Positions 11,735 to 22,407 of a stretch of DNA of 64,000 bases are shown in pieces. The stretch covers positions 1-64,000 of the forward strand of contig MU839158.1 in NCBI GenBank assembly GCA_030685235.1, in the 5' to 3' direction. The DNA comes from Copromyces sp. CBS 386.78 (taxonomy: Eukaryota; Ascomycota; Sordariomycetes; Sordariales; Sordariaceae). The notes under the pieces were generated by a model. It was not told where the DNA came from. It made no database searches and worked only from the letters and a program-made list of their open reading frames with translations. Positions within the stretch are counted from its first letter, which is position 1; each line of letters starts with the position of its first letter. Made by a program: the position numbers and the translations under genes.

Positions 11735-13151
11735 TGTGGTGTTTGGTCGAGGTCAAGATATAAAGCTTGTGGAGGAGAGAAAATACTGCGAAGGGATAAT
11801 TACTGCTATGCAAACATCTCAGTCCGGGGAACTGGCAGTAAAGCTGGTATTATCTATTGGCTTCGTCAATTGCGGGTGTTGTAGAGATGATGATTGGAAA
11901 ACGAGGTGCCTTGTCCCGTCGCGGTTGAAGGTGGATTTCCGGGGCGTTGCGCGCTTCGTGGATCGACAAGGGAGCTTTACTTTCAGGAACCAAGCTGGTG
12001 CCAAGGCACGCAGTCGGGCAAGTTTCCAACTAGTGATGGCGGCAGGCAAAAAGGCCGCTTGCCGGCAGCTTTTATGGGAAGGGACTCAAGGGAGGGATTG
12101 AAGGTTCGAGGGCAGGCAACCAAACAGACCAGCATGTGTGCCCCACCACAGCGACACGTGACTGCCTTTTGGCCCAACCTAGCGAAATTCCATTCAAATG
12201 CTTACAATCTAACCCTGGTTTGTTTGTTAGTCTGGTACAAAAAACGCCAATTTCCACTCTCGAGGCATTGGAAATGGAAAAGTATTGGGTTTTGGAGCGG
12301 ATGGGTGCTGTTGGGGCCTGCTCTCTTATATCTTCTCGTCCCCAAAGGCCTTAAGAGTAGACGGAAAGTAGACGGAGAGAAGCATAAGAGGCTTCTGTAG
12401 CGTTTTCAACCCTTGCAATTGTCCCATGACGCTTCGAACGGAAGACTATTTCTCTCTTTCGAAGCCAATGAGAACTCCAGATCTCCCCTGCTCAACCCAT
12501 GGCCGAAGAACCAAACTAACAAACAAACCAGTATTGTATTGTATGGGTCACCGGCAGCTTAACAGAACCATTCAATTATTTATTTGCTATGAAAGGAAGG
12601 TCTGCTGCTGGCCTCATGTTGTCTCGAGGCTCTCGGCGGCCCTGTCTCAGCCAGATTCCAAAACCGCTGCATAGAAGTACATCGTCATTTGACAGGATGG
12701 CGTGTTGAAGGTACGAAGAGGACATCCTGTGGACAACGACGAAACACAATCTACTTGTATACCTAGGTAGTCTGCATCAAGGGTTTACCGCTGTGATACG
12801 AGGCCCACGCAGTGTCCGTATTATCGGTTTTGTTCTTCACTGCTCCTGAGCCGCCGGCAGTAGGTCTCCCGTCACAGCCGGATTGGAAATCTACAGTGCA
12901 TTGGAGTTTCACTGCGCTACAACGTCATGGTTCTTGTTCGCTGCGAGAAAAAAAAAAAAAAAATTCGAATTCCAATTCATGCTAAAGTACCTCCTTTTAA
13001 TTACAGTTCATACCATAAATGGGCATCATGGCTCATGCATCTTGCGTGTTTACCCTTTCGTTAGTTGCCAAAACAATGAAGCAACCGTTTCCTATGTCTA
13101 GATCGTCTCATCACCGTCATATCGTGCCCATTCCATACCACACCTCTTCCT
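11735..13151. other. Intergenic stretch with an inverted-repeat element
   Basis: Upstream region of ssr4 followed by a short mobile-element-like sequence (12203-12543, listed separately) and the 3' flank of the gnd gene. An A run of about 15 lies near 12949-12963. No gene is supported. Confidence 0.5.
12203..12543. mobile_element. MITE-like element with terminal inverted repeats
   Basis: The 16-mer CTGGTTTGTTTGTTAG at 12215-12230 recurs exactly on the opposite strand at 12516-12531. The outer ends also match imperfectly (TACAAT at 12203 and its complement ending at 12543). The interior of about 285 bp has no coding potential. The same 16-mer occurs at 19768-19783, and a one-mismatch copy on the opposite strand at 40079-40094. 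This makes it a dispersed family and not a chance palindrome. No clear target-site duplication is visible. The class is unknown; the layout resembles a small non-autonomous DNA element. Confidence 0.55.
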
Positions 13152-15174
13152 TTACGCCTGGTAGGTGGTAGCGGAAACGTTGCCGCCACGGCCAGTCCAG
13201 TTGACGTGGATGTACTTGCCCTCGGGGTACTTCTCGTTGGCGCACTCGGGCTTGATAAGGAAGGTGTGGGCACCGAAGTAATCGCGCTGAGCCTGGAGGA
13301 GGTTCGCGGGGAGGTCCTTGGTGCGGTAACCATCGAACCACGAGAGAGCAGTGGAGAAAGCGGGAGTGGGAATACCAAGAAGAGCGGCCTTGGCGACAAC
13401 ATCACGCCAGCCGGGCTGGGCCTTGTGGATGGCCTTGTTGAAGAAGTCGTCGAACAACAGGTTCTCGAGATCGGGGTTGTTGCGGTAAGCAGCGGTGATA
13501 TCCTTCAAGAAGACGGAGCGGATAATGCAACCACCGCGCCACATGAGGGCAATGGAAGGCTTGTTGAGCTTCCAGTTGTACTCCTTAGCAGCCTGTGATC
13601 ATAATAGCGTTAGCAATCGCACATCAGTAACGGTCTGTTTCGCGCATCCACATACCTCCTGCATGAGCATGAAGCCCTGGGCATAAGAGATGATCTTGGA
13701 AGCATAGAGAGCCTGCTCGAGGTCCTCCAAGAACTGCTCCTTATCACCCTCGAACTTGTTGGCACGGCCGACGAACTCGAGCTTGGTGGAGGCCTTGACG
13801 CGCTCCTCCTTGATGCCAGACAGGCAGCGAGCAAGGACAGCCTCGGCGATGAGGGTGACGGGCATACCCAGGTCAAGGGCGTTGACAGCAGTCCACTTGC
13901 CGGTACCCTTCTGGCCAGCCTTATCGAGGATCTTCTCGACGAGAGCAGTGCCATCGTCGTCGTTGAAGTACATGATATCCCTGGTGATCTCAATGAGGAA
14001 AGAGTCGAGAACGCCCTTGTTCCACTTGGTCAACACATCACCGATTTCCTTGTTGGAGAGGCCGAGACCGCGCTTCATGATATCGTAAGCCTGTACCATA
14101 TCAAAAATCAGTTTACTCGTTCGCTTCAAGAACCACGTCTGGCAGAGTGCATTGGGGTTACTGACCTCGCAGATGAGCTGCATGTCACCGTACTCAATAC
14201 CGTTGTGGACCATCTTGACGTAGTGACCAGCACCCTCGTCACCGACCCACTCGCAGCAGGCCTCGCCCTCGCTCTTGGCAGCAATGGCCTGGAAGATGTC
14301 CTTGATGTGCGGCCAGGCAGCTTCATCACCACCGGGCATGAGCGAAGGGCCGTAGCGGGCACCCTCCTCACCACCAGAGACACCGGAACCAACGAAGCGG
14401 ATGCCCTTGGTGGCAAGGTACTGTGTCCTGCGGTTGCTGTCGGGGAAGTGAGAGTTACCGCCATCAATGATGATGTCGCCCTCCGAGAGGAGGGGAAGAA
14501 GAGTCTCGATCCAGTCATCGACGGGCTTGCCGGCCTGGACGAGGAGCATGATGCGGCGGGGGGACTTGAGCTTGGAGACGAACTCCTCGGTGGTCTTGGC
14601 ACCAACGATCGACTTGCCCTTGGCCTCGTTGGCAAGGAAGTCGTCGACCTTGGAAACGGTACGGTTGAAGGCGCAGACGGTGAAGCCATGGTCGGCCATG
14701 TTGAGGATCAGGTTCTGACCCCTATCACACACCACGTTAGCGAGGCCCCAGCACGGGAGGGTTGAGGGGATGCCCGATGAGCATGAACTTACATGACGGC
14801 CAGGCCGATGAGGCCGATATCAGCGCTTGGAGCATTGTTAGCACTTGTCTGACTTTGGGATTGGGACTGGGAGCCCGGCTTCACAGCTCCGCCAACAATA
14901 ATGTTCGCTAGGCGAGCGCTGGAGGCACTCAGTTGGTATGCAGGGCAAACAGGCAAGCAAGCTCCTTCCGTCGCACATCACGGCGAGAGGACTCTCGTTT
15001 CTCGCAAGAGAACTCTCGTTTCTCTGAACGGGCCCCTCGTCGATACACAGTCACACTCTGAGCGCTCGCAGAATGTGCCGTGGTAAAGATCGAGAGCTTC
15101 CAACAGAGAACATTGACGGGCGGATAGAGCGGGGGAGGCGGGGTAGTAAAAAGGACTTACACGGGTCCAGACAT
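13152..15174 (-). CDS. gnd1: 6-phosphogluconate dehydrogenase, decarboxylating
   Basis: Oxidises 6-phosphogluconate to ribulose 5-phosphate and CO2 with NADP+, the third step of the oxidative pentose phosphate pathway, in the cytosol. Five exons fit: 15174-15161, 14825-14793, 14721-14166, 14090-13656 and 13592-13152, giving 492 residues, the usual length. Motifs seen: the Rossmann nucleotide loop GLIGLAVMG (residues 9-17), [14 protein letters not shown], the signature [21 protein letters not shown] (here split for length as [14 protein letters not shown] and PSLMPGG), and the catalytic [17 protein letters not shown] with its Lys and Glu. The C-terminal RDYFGAHTF helix that reaches the partner subunit is also present. 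The first exon is only 14 nt. In Neurospora, loss of this activity is known to give colonial growth, but I do not assign a specific locus name. Confidence 0.96.
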
Positions 15175-18106
15175 CTTGTAAGCTTTTGTAGGGTATCTTG
15201 GTTTACGAGATTCCTCAAGCGTTTGGTTGTTTTGAAGAACAAGAAGCAAAAGGCAGGATGAATTGAGTTGGAGAAGAAGAGATTACTCAACGGAGAGGGA
15301 TTTCCAATGGGGGGGGGGGGGAAGGAGGGGGTCAAATAAAGTAGGTATGTACCAGCGAGCTGAGGTAATGACGAAACTCTGGAGGGATCCTGGAGCCTTC
15401 GACTTCGGAGGGGTCAATGGGGAGTCAATCAGCGTCGTAGCGGGCAAGCTAAAATGTCACTGCTTGCAACAAGTGGAAACACACTCAGCATCCAAAATCC
15501 GAACAGCCCTGCATCATCTTGGGCCTGCACTGTACCTACCTTTCGCTAGAATATCCTTAGTTGCAGACCGGCGATACCTCTAGTACTGGACACGAGTTCC
15601 ACTCTCCCTCCGGATACCTCACTTTTTGACAACTCAGAAAGACAGACCGCCAGCCGAGATCGTCGTTGCCTCGCAGCATCATCCAATGTCATGGGTACGG
15701 GAGGAAAAGTCGAGTGGGCAATTGTCCGTCCGCTACCATGGACCTTTTATCCCTACGAGAACACGAGAACGGGGTTTTCATCTCAAACATGATCTACTTT
15801 GCGATGACAGCTGCAGGATGGATAGCCGGCATTTTTCTCCCGTGGACCTGTGTGCCTGGAAGAAATAATTCCGCCGTCCTGCCTCAGAAAAACCCCCGCG
15901 GCGGGATCGGAAGGCTCCAAATCCCATTTGTTGGTCTGGATCAGCCCGACATCCCAAATGGTGCGAAACGATCCACTCATTTACCACTTCGTTGAGGTCA
16001 ATCATTCCGACCTGGAGCTTGGCTTTTGATGCCAGTGTGCACCGAGCCGTTACGTGAGGCAAGCTCGGCAAGGTATACATTCTCAGCATCATACATCTCG
16101 ACCCAAGAAGAACCGTCAAGAATGACGCCTATGGAGGTCATTAGACTCTCGTGTTACTATGTACAACCGGCCGGCAGACATGTCCGTCGAGCACTCACAA
16201 AGTCGACTGAAGTAGCACAAGGACGGCAGCTTTGTCTTTGTATAACTCTAAGTTGTCCACCCCCAACAACCCCCCTATCAAGGCGTATTTTAGTCTGTTG
16301 CGGTTTCGCAATCCCGTCCTTCCTTCCATGCTCCTCCGAACCTAGGACGGCCCAGACGGAAAAGGTTAGGTTCATCGCTCGCCGGCGACCCCTGGTTTGG
16401 TCTTTGCATTCCAAGCTCCCCAGCCGTCCCGTCCCGACAACACCAGCTGCACGACCATCGTGAAGCATTGCTTTGTGGCATTCAAGAAATATAACCCTTT
16501 ATGGCAAACAGTCTCCGGTGACCCAAATGGTTGCTGCTCACCTAGCATGTTCGGTAAGCTTCACTACCAAGACTGGCGATCATGGCCAGTAGCTGCTATC
16601 CTTCCATAGCCCCTGGGAACTTTTGGTCCAATGCCGCTTGATTCCTCATTCTACGAGTTACCCTTTCTTAATATCTGGTCATAAGCACTGATGATAGGCA
16701 ACCCCGGATGAGCCGGCATGGTTTTAGCCACCAAACAGCGTTCCCACGCAAACATCCGGAGTGCCATGGAATGATTGTCAGAAAAACATCATGGTTGGCT
16801 CGGTATTCCAGTGCGCTTGTTCATGAACAGCGAGAAGGACATACAACTATGGGCCTTTCGATTTAGAAATAGCACAACAATCGACATAAAAGAAGCCAAC
16901 CTTCTCCTTGTGTCAACTGTCCACATCTCCATTGTTTTGCTGACCCCCATCCCCCACACCATCATCTGATCACCGGGCAGCCAAAACATATGCAAGCTTA
17001 CCCAGCTTTATTGTTGCTTTGTTGCGGAGTCATCGCAACTCAGGCGCAAACAGAAACCAAAAGACGAAAGTACAGCCTGTTCGGTATGGGGCTTGCAATC
17101 TCGCGCTAGAGATATGTAAGACCTCTCGGAAGGTTTCTGCTCGTGCCTCACCCAGAAATTGATATTACTTCTCCATGTCATCTACCGGATCCCCAAAGAT
17201 GTCCTGGAGCTTGTTGGAGTCGAGGCCAAGAGTGAGACAAGAAGTCCAGACGAGAGAACGAGGGGCAGCTCCCCACGGGCCCCTTCATTGATTTCACACG
17301 GTAACTTTCAACAGACTGCGTGACTGACAGCTCGAAAGAGAACTGGAAATTGTACCATAGTGATCAATACCCCGCAGTACGATACTTACAAGTGAAATTC
17401 CCGTTGTCACTACATAGCATAGCTACACTATCCATACCCAACCCTGAAGACGGGTGGGGGCGTGGGGGTCAATACGACGTGGTGCTGGCTGGCTGGCTGA
17501 TTTCGGTGTCTGTCGTGGTATCGTTGCCACCGCCCACCAATGTTTCGATGATCATCATCAGGAGTTTTGAGAGAGAGCACAGCCACATGAAACTGATTGA
17601 TTACGTAGCGATACTGGAGATTCCAATCTGGCTTGTGGCTGATAGGTCGGTCTGAAAGGCACTGCACTACGGCACCTGTTGAGGATGAGGACCAGACCAC
17701 AATGGTCACGGCGGGGTCAGGTGGGACGGATTGGAGAGAAGTTGCCAAGCAACTGAAGCCACAAGGGTTCACCGTTCACCAGGATCGGCGACCGGTCTCC
17801 AGTTCACCGCGTCTGCATCCGGTTCAGTCAGTTTCGGCCGGACTCCACAAATGGAACTTGCCCGATTCAATTCGCGATCCCGATAACCAAACCAGAACAG
17901 AAAGCTCTACAATCTCTTGCCTACAACTCTCGTGAGCCAACTCTTGACCGGACAAGCCCGACAGTACCTGATTACAGGAGGATACCTACCACAAAAAGCG
18001 CTTAACACTGCCGGGCTGGGCTCACAGGTACGTGAAACAAGCACAAAAAAAAAACAGACTTGAACCAAGTTGTTTTCTCTCTTCTTGTCGGCGCGAGAAA
18101 TTCATC
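15175..18106. other. Intergenic stretch, 2.9 kb
   Basis: Lies between gnd (minus) and the RBM42-like gene (plus). A run of 13 G at 15309-15321 lies about 135 bp upstream of the gnd start. A 47-codon open frame at 15998-16141 is listed separately. Otherwise the open frames of 60-145 codons show no family motifs. Confidence 0.45.
15998..16141 (-). CDS. Candidate small protein, 47 residues, unknown
   Basis: An open frame from the ATG at 16141 to the TGA at 16000-15998. The product starts MTSIGVILDGSSWVEMYDAE and has a balanced, protein-like composition with acidic and aromatic residues. Upstream on the same strand an ATG-led frame ending VLVLLQST stops near a GTGAGT donor at about 16200, so a two-exon gene is conceivable, but the acceptor needed would be a non-consensus GAG. 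An open frame this short arises easily by chance. No family is recognised. Confidence 0.2.
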   Translation of the reverse strand: MTSIGVILDGSSWVEMYDAENVYLAELASRNGSVHTGIKSQAPGRND

Positions 18107-19498
18107 ATGTCGTACCCCGGTCCTCCAGGTGTCTCCAAGAACACGACCCATCCGTCGCTGCCTCCCCGACCGCCACCAGCAAAGCAACCCGGCGGCTTCA
18201 AGCCTGCCTTTCAACCCGCGATCCACTCCGCGCGGTCCTTCAGCGCCGCGCCATCTCCATCTCCAGCCCCAGGCTATCCTGCGACCCCAACAACCGCGGC
18301 AGCAACCTCGTCGTACGCAGCGGCTCCCGGCTATGGCCCGACTCTCGGCGCCGCCGCGCCCGGCAGCTATGGCGCGCCCAACCCATACGGCGCTCGTCAA
18401 CCAGCTGTTTCCGGCGTAGGAGGCGGTCGTGGCGGCTACGGCCAAGCAAACACAACATACAGTAGCTATCCACAAGCAGCGGGCTACCAGCAACAAGCCG
18501 CATACGGCTACAGTACGCCAGGCAACGGCAGCTATTCCACCCCGCCTCAGATCCGCAACCCCTTCCCCGTTCCGAACGCCGCGCCGACCGCCGCCGCCGG
18601 CCACCATGGCCACCACCATGACGCCAACTACGACCCCCTCGAGGCGGCCCAGATAGCGGCGTGGCAGAGCGCGTACATGCCCAAAGACCCCAACGACCCC
18701 AACAACGCCAACAACGCCAGCACTAAGGCAGCTGGCGCTGGCAATGTCCCCAGCGCGCGCGGTGGAGCGGGAGCCTACGGTGCTGGTGCCGCTCAATACG
18801 GAGCCGCCTACGGCGCAGCGATGGATCCTGCAACGACCGCCGCCGCCGCAGCAGCAGCAGCGGCAGCAGGAACAGCAGACCCTTACGCGGCCCACAACGC
18901 CAACAATGGCGCAACCGGCGCAACCGGCGCCGACGGCGAGAAGAAGAAGACAGTGGTGCGCGAGGGTGGCGGCAAGAAGTGGACAGACGACACGCTGCTC
19001 GAGTGGGATCCCTCGCACCTGCGCCTCTTCGTCGGTAACCTAGCAGGCGAGACAACAGACGAGTCGCTCCTCAAGGCCTTTTCGCGGTGGAAGAGCGTGC
19101 AAAAAGCCAAGGTGGTGCGCGACAAGCGGACGACCAAGAGCAAGGGGTTCGGGTTTGTCAGCTTTAGCGACCCGGAGGACTTCTTCCAGGCGGCCAAGGA
19201 GATGAACGGCAAGTATATCCAGAGTCATCCCGTGGTGGTGCATAAGGCCAAGACGGAGATCAAGCCGACGGTGATCAAGGATGATCGGAAGGGCGGCAAG
19301 TGGAAGGATAAGAGGAATAATCATAATAAGGAGAATAAGAGCGGAAGCGGGATGGGTGCCGGTGGCGATGGCCATGGTGGAGGCGGTGGTGGTGCTGGTG
19401 CTGGCGGCGGGTATGAGCCGCATCTTGGACCGGCGCATGGTGGTGGAGTGACGAAGCCTGGTCAGAAGACTAAGGGCGGATTGAAGTTACTTGGTTGA
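18107..19498 (+). CDS. RRM protein of the RBM42 type
   Basis: Single-exon gene for 463 residues. The first 300 are low complexity, rich in Ala, Gly, Pro, Tyr and Asn, with a conserved island DPLEAAQIAAWQSAYMPKDP. One RNA-recognition motif follows at about residues 304-382: RNP2 LRLFVGNL, RNP1 KSKGFGFVSF, and the stretch AFSRWKSVQKAKVVRDKRT that is characteristic of the RBM42 RRM (animal RBM42 binds hnRNP K and mRNA). The C-terminus is a basic and glycine-rich tail ending KGGLKLLG, a typical RBM42-family end. I chose the ATG at 18107; an in-frame ATG at 18032 would add 25 residues with no family resemblance. Converges on the GH15 gene. Confidence 0.88.
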   Translation: MSYPGPPGVSKNTTHPSLPPRPPPAKQPGGFKPAFQPAIHSARSFSAAPSPSPAPGYPATPTTAAATSSYAAAPGYGPTLGAAAPGSYGAPNPYGARQPAVSGVGGGRGGYGQANTTYSSYPQAAGYQQQAAYGYSTPGNGSYSTPPQIRNPFPVPNAAPTAAAGHHGHHHDANYDPLEAAQIAAWQSAYMPKDPNDPNNANNASTKAAGAGNVPSARGGAGAYGAGAAQYGAAYGAAMDPATTAAAAAAAAAAGTADPYAAHNANNGATGATGADGEKKKTVVREGGGKKWTDDTLLEWDPSHLRLFVGNLAGETTDESLLKAFSRWKSVQKAKVVRDKRTTKSKGFGFVSFSDPEDFFQAAKEMNGKYIQSHPVVVHKAKTEIKPTVIKDDRKGGKWKDKRNNHNKENKSGSGMGAGGDGHGGGGGGAGAGGGYEPHLGPAHGGGVTKPGQKTKGGLKLLG

Positions 19499-20137
19499 TC
19501 ATCTTGGCTGGGTTCACTTCCTTGTCCCTTCATCTTACTTACCTCTTGGCGTTAGGGGGCCTTGAGTATTGAGATACTAGGTTGTGCATTCAAACGAACT
19601 ATAGGGGCGTTATGGATGCTGTGCATACATTACGGCATGTTGATATCCCGGCTTTCGTCTGGTGTACTCCCCGAATTAGAGAACACAAATGTCATTAAGT
19701 GGTTCAAGCATCTGTGAGATGTGGTGTTTGTGTGAATATCTGTTTTACCAGCTAGCACAATCCAATGCTGGTTTGTTTGTTAGCTCAAGACCTCTGGTCA
19801 ACTTTCCTCTGGCGTTTATATGCCTATTAAACCGTTTCGCTCTATAATCAAGGCATAATCTTATCTTGCATATGACGTTTTGGAATTTTCGATATGCTAT
19901 ATTGAATCTTTTTAATGCCTTTCTAATCCGTACTTCTAACTAAAGTAGAATAATTTCCGCCTTCAAGCAATAGAGACGGAAAACTCGACACTTTCCTTCA
20001 AAGTCAGCGAGTACCTCGAGTCAAACAAAATGCTCAGCAGTAGCACATCGCTTCTGTAAAGACGAATCATCCATATCGTCATCATCATCAACCATCATAG
20101 ACCATCAAACCAAATCAAGGACGCCCTCCTTGCGCCT
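19499..20137. other. Tail-to-tail spacer carrying a truncated repeat copy
   Basis: The spacer holds the 3' ends of the RBM42-like and GH15 genes. From about 19757 to 19935 it carries a copy of the terminal-repeat element family (listed separately). The remainder is AT-rich with no gene. Confidence 0.5.
19757..19935. repeat. Truncated copy of the terminal-repeat element
   Basis: Starts CACAATCCAATGCTGG and contains the exact 16-mer CTGGTTTGTTTGTTAG at 19768-19783. The following sequence (CTCAAGACCTCTGGTCAAC and onward) is recognisably homologous to 39877-40005, with many single-base differences and one gap. No matching opposite end is visible before 20.1 kb, so this copy appears to lack its right terminus. 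Confidence 0.5.
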
Positions 20138-22407
20138 TCATCGCTTAAACTCGCTTACACGATCAAGGTTGAACGCGGCACTGATGAGCGCCAGATGGCT
20201 AAAAGCCTGCGGCGTGTTACCCAGCTGCTCGCCGGAGCGGGAGATCTCCTCGGAGAACATCATCAGGTGGTTGGAGAAGGAAAGCATGTTCTCGAACAGG
20301 TTGACGGCGCGCACCAGGTACTTGGGCTCGTAGACGGATGCACGCGTCATGGCTTCGACGAGCCAGAAGGTGCACATGGAGAAGGCGCCTTCGCGGCCTC
20401 CGACGCCTGTTGAGGTGTTAGCTTTGATCGGGGTAGGAAAAGAGCATCCAATGTGGCAACAGGGTCGTCGCGTATTACGGTGCAGGAGGTAGAGAGACAG
20501 ACCGAGGATTGACGACTTACCATCTTCTGCCTGCTCGGTGTCATATCGATAGACAAGGCCGGTGCTGGTCAACCCGCCCTTCTCAGGGGGCAACATGATG
20601 CGGTCCATGGTGTTCATGAAGCGGGGGTCGTTGGGAGCGATAAAGAACACGAGCGGCGCGATGAGGATGGACGAGTCCAGGATCGTCCGGTTTTCGTAGC
20701 TCTGCACGAAGCACTTCATCTCCTTATTGTACGACTTCTCCATGACCGCTTCGTACAGCGAGTCCCTAGCCGCGAGCCACTTGGCCCGGTTCGGGCACGG
20801 GAAATTCCTCTTCTCGGACAGACGCAAGCCGCGATCAAAGGCAACCCACAGCATGATCTTGGAGTAGGTAAAGTGCTGCTTGTTGTTGCGCACTTCCCAG
20901 ATGGACATGTCCGGGTCGTTGAGGATGGTGAGCACGTAGTCGAGCATCTCGCGGACCGAGCACCACAGGTCCCAGTGGATCGGCTTGCCGTACTTGTTGT
21001 AGAGATAAATGGCGTCCATGAGCTCGCCGTAGATGTCGAACTGCTGGTGGAAGGCCGCGCCGTTGCCCACCCGCACCGGCTTGCTGCCCCGGTACCCGTC
21101 CAGGTGCGTCAGCTCCCGCTCGGGAATGTCCGTCTCGCCCCGGATCGTGAACATGATGGGAAGCCCGCCATCGGCTATGCGGGTGGTGCAGAACCGGTCG
21201 CTGATGAACTCCATGTAGGCGTCGGCCTCTTCGGTGAAGCCAAGCCGGAGGAGGATGTAGATGGTGAATGAGGCGTCACGGACCCATGAGAACCGATAGT
21301 CCCAGTTGCGGACACCACCGATGTCTTCGGGAATGGAAAAGGTTGGGGCAGCGATGATAGCTCCGGTCGGTTCGTATGTCATGAGCTTCAGAATCATGAA
21401 GCTCCTTTGAACAACCTCGCGCCAACGGCCCTTGTACTTGCACTTTGAGATCCAGTTGTACCAGAAGGTCTGGGTATCGTGCTGCTGAGTGTCCAGAACG
21501 GCGTTGGTGATCTGCTCCGTGACGTGATTGGGAAGGTCGTTGCGAAGAACGAACGAGACTGCTTGGCCTTCCAACAGTTCGATGCGGGCGACTACGCCTT
21601 CACCCAGCATACCGGGCTTCTGCACTTTCTTGAAGCGGACGGTGGGATAGCTGGCATGATTCTCGTCCACTTCCTCTCCTCTGTCAATGCTGACATCAAG
21701 CTGGAGCTTGACTGCTTCGCTGTGAAATGTCACAGTCTTGCTCTCAGTGGCAAAAGAAACGTTCTCTTCCTGCAGAATCGTGGTGGTATGAGGCGCTGTG
21801 GCATACTCAAACGCGGGAAAGATCTCGACCTCTGATGTCATGTAAGTCATGGGATCTGTGCCAACGGAGGAGAAGGTGAAAACTTACCCAAAGAGACCTT
21901 TCCGCGAATACATTCGACACGGCGAACCAGCCATTTCTTGAGCTCCTCTTGAACGCTTGTCATCTCACGATAGGCACTCGTCTTCAGTCCCTTGAAGAGA
22001 GTCTTGGTGGTCCTGGGCCTGGGGAAGAAGTCGACAAGATCAACGACACCATCCTCATGGATATACCTGGTTTGAAGGATGTTTGAAGAAGGCAGATATT
22101 GCTGCTTGGTTGTGCACTCGATATGGGCAGCGGGATGTATGCTGAAGTAGCCTCCCTTGTCCTTGTCCAGCAAACGGCAGAAGACGGAAGGTGAATCAAA
22201 CTCGGGCCTTGGAAGATGTTAGTAGAGCATGGCTGTCAGCCAAGGATGTGAGACTTACCAGCACATGAAGTCCACACTGCCGTCCATGCCCACGAGGGCG
22301 CATGTTCTCATGTTGCCAATCAAGCCATAGTTTTCGATAGGAAGATAGCCGCCGCAGCGTTTCCTCATTTGAGCCTCGGGGCTCTGTGTTCCACCCGCGT
22401 TCGACAT
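20138..22407 (-). CDS. GH15 family glycosidase (glucoamylase/trehalase-like)
   Basis: Four exons fit: 22407-22259, 22207-21888, 21831-20521 and 20406-20138, encoding 682 residues. The N-terminal part matches the trehalase-like N-terminal domain that precedes intracellular GH15 catalytic domains: [20 protein letters not shown] and [15 protein letters not shown]. The catalytic (alpha/alpha)6 barrel shows [17 protein letters not shown], then [14 protein letters not shown]. The [18 protein letters not shown] segment carries the family's acidic YGE. The last part is [10 protein letters not shown] and [18 protein letters not shown]. There is no signal peptide, so the enzyme is probably cytosolic and differs from secreted starch-degrading glucoamylases. 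GH15 members of this architecture are reported as trehalases or alpha-glucosidases; the substrate cannot be read from sequence. Converges with the RBM42-like gene. Confidence 0.9.

Noticed and set aside
18002..19018. 338-codon minus-strand frame rich in Cys/Gly/Arg
   Set aside because: Shadow of the RBM42-like gene; low-complexity antisense of Ala/Gly codons, with no motif.
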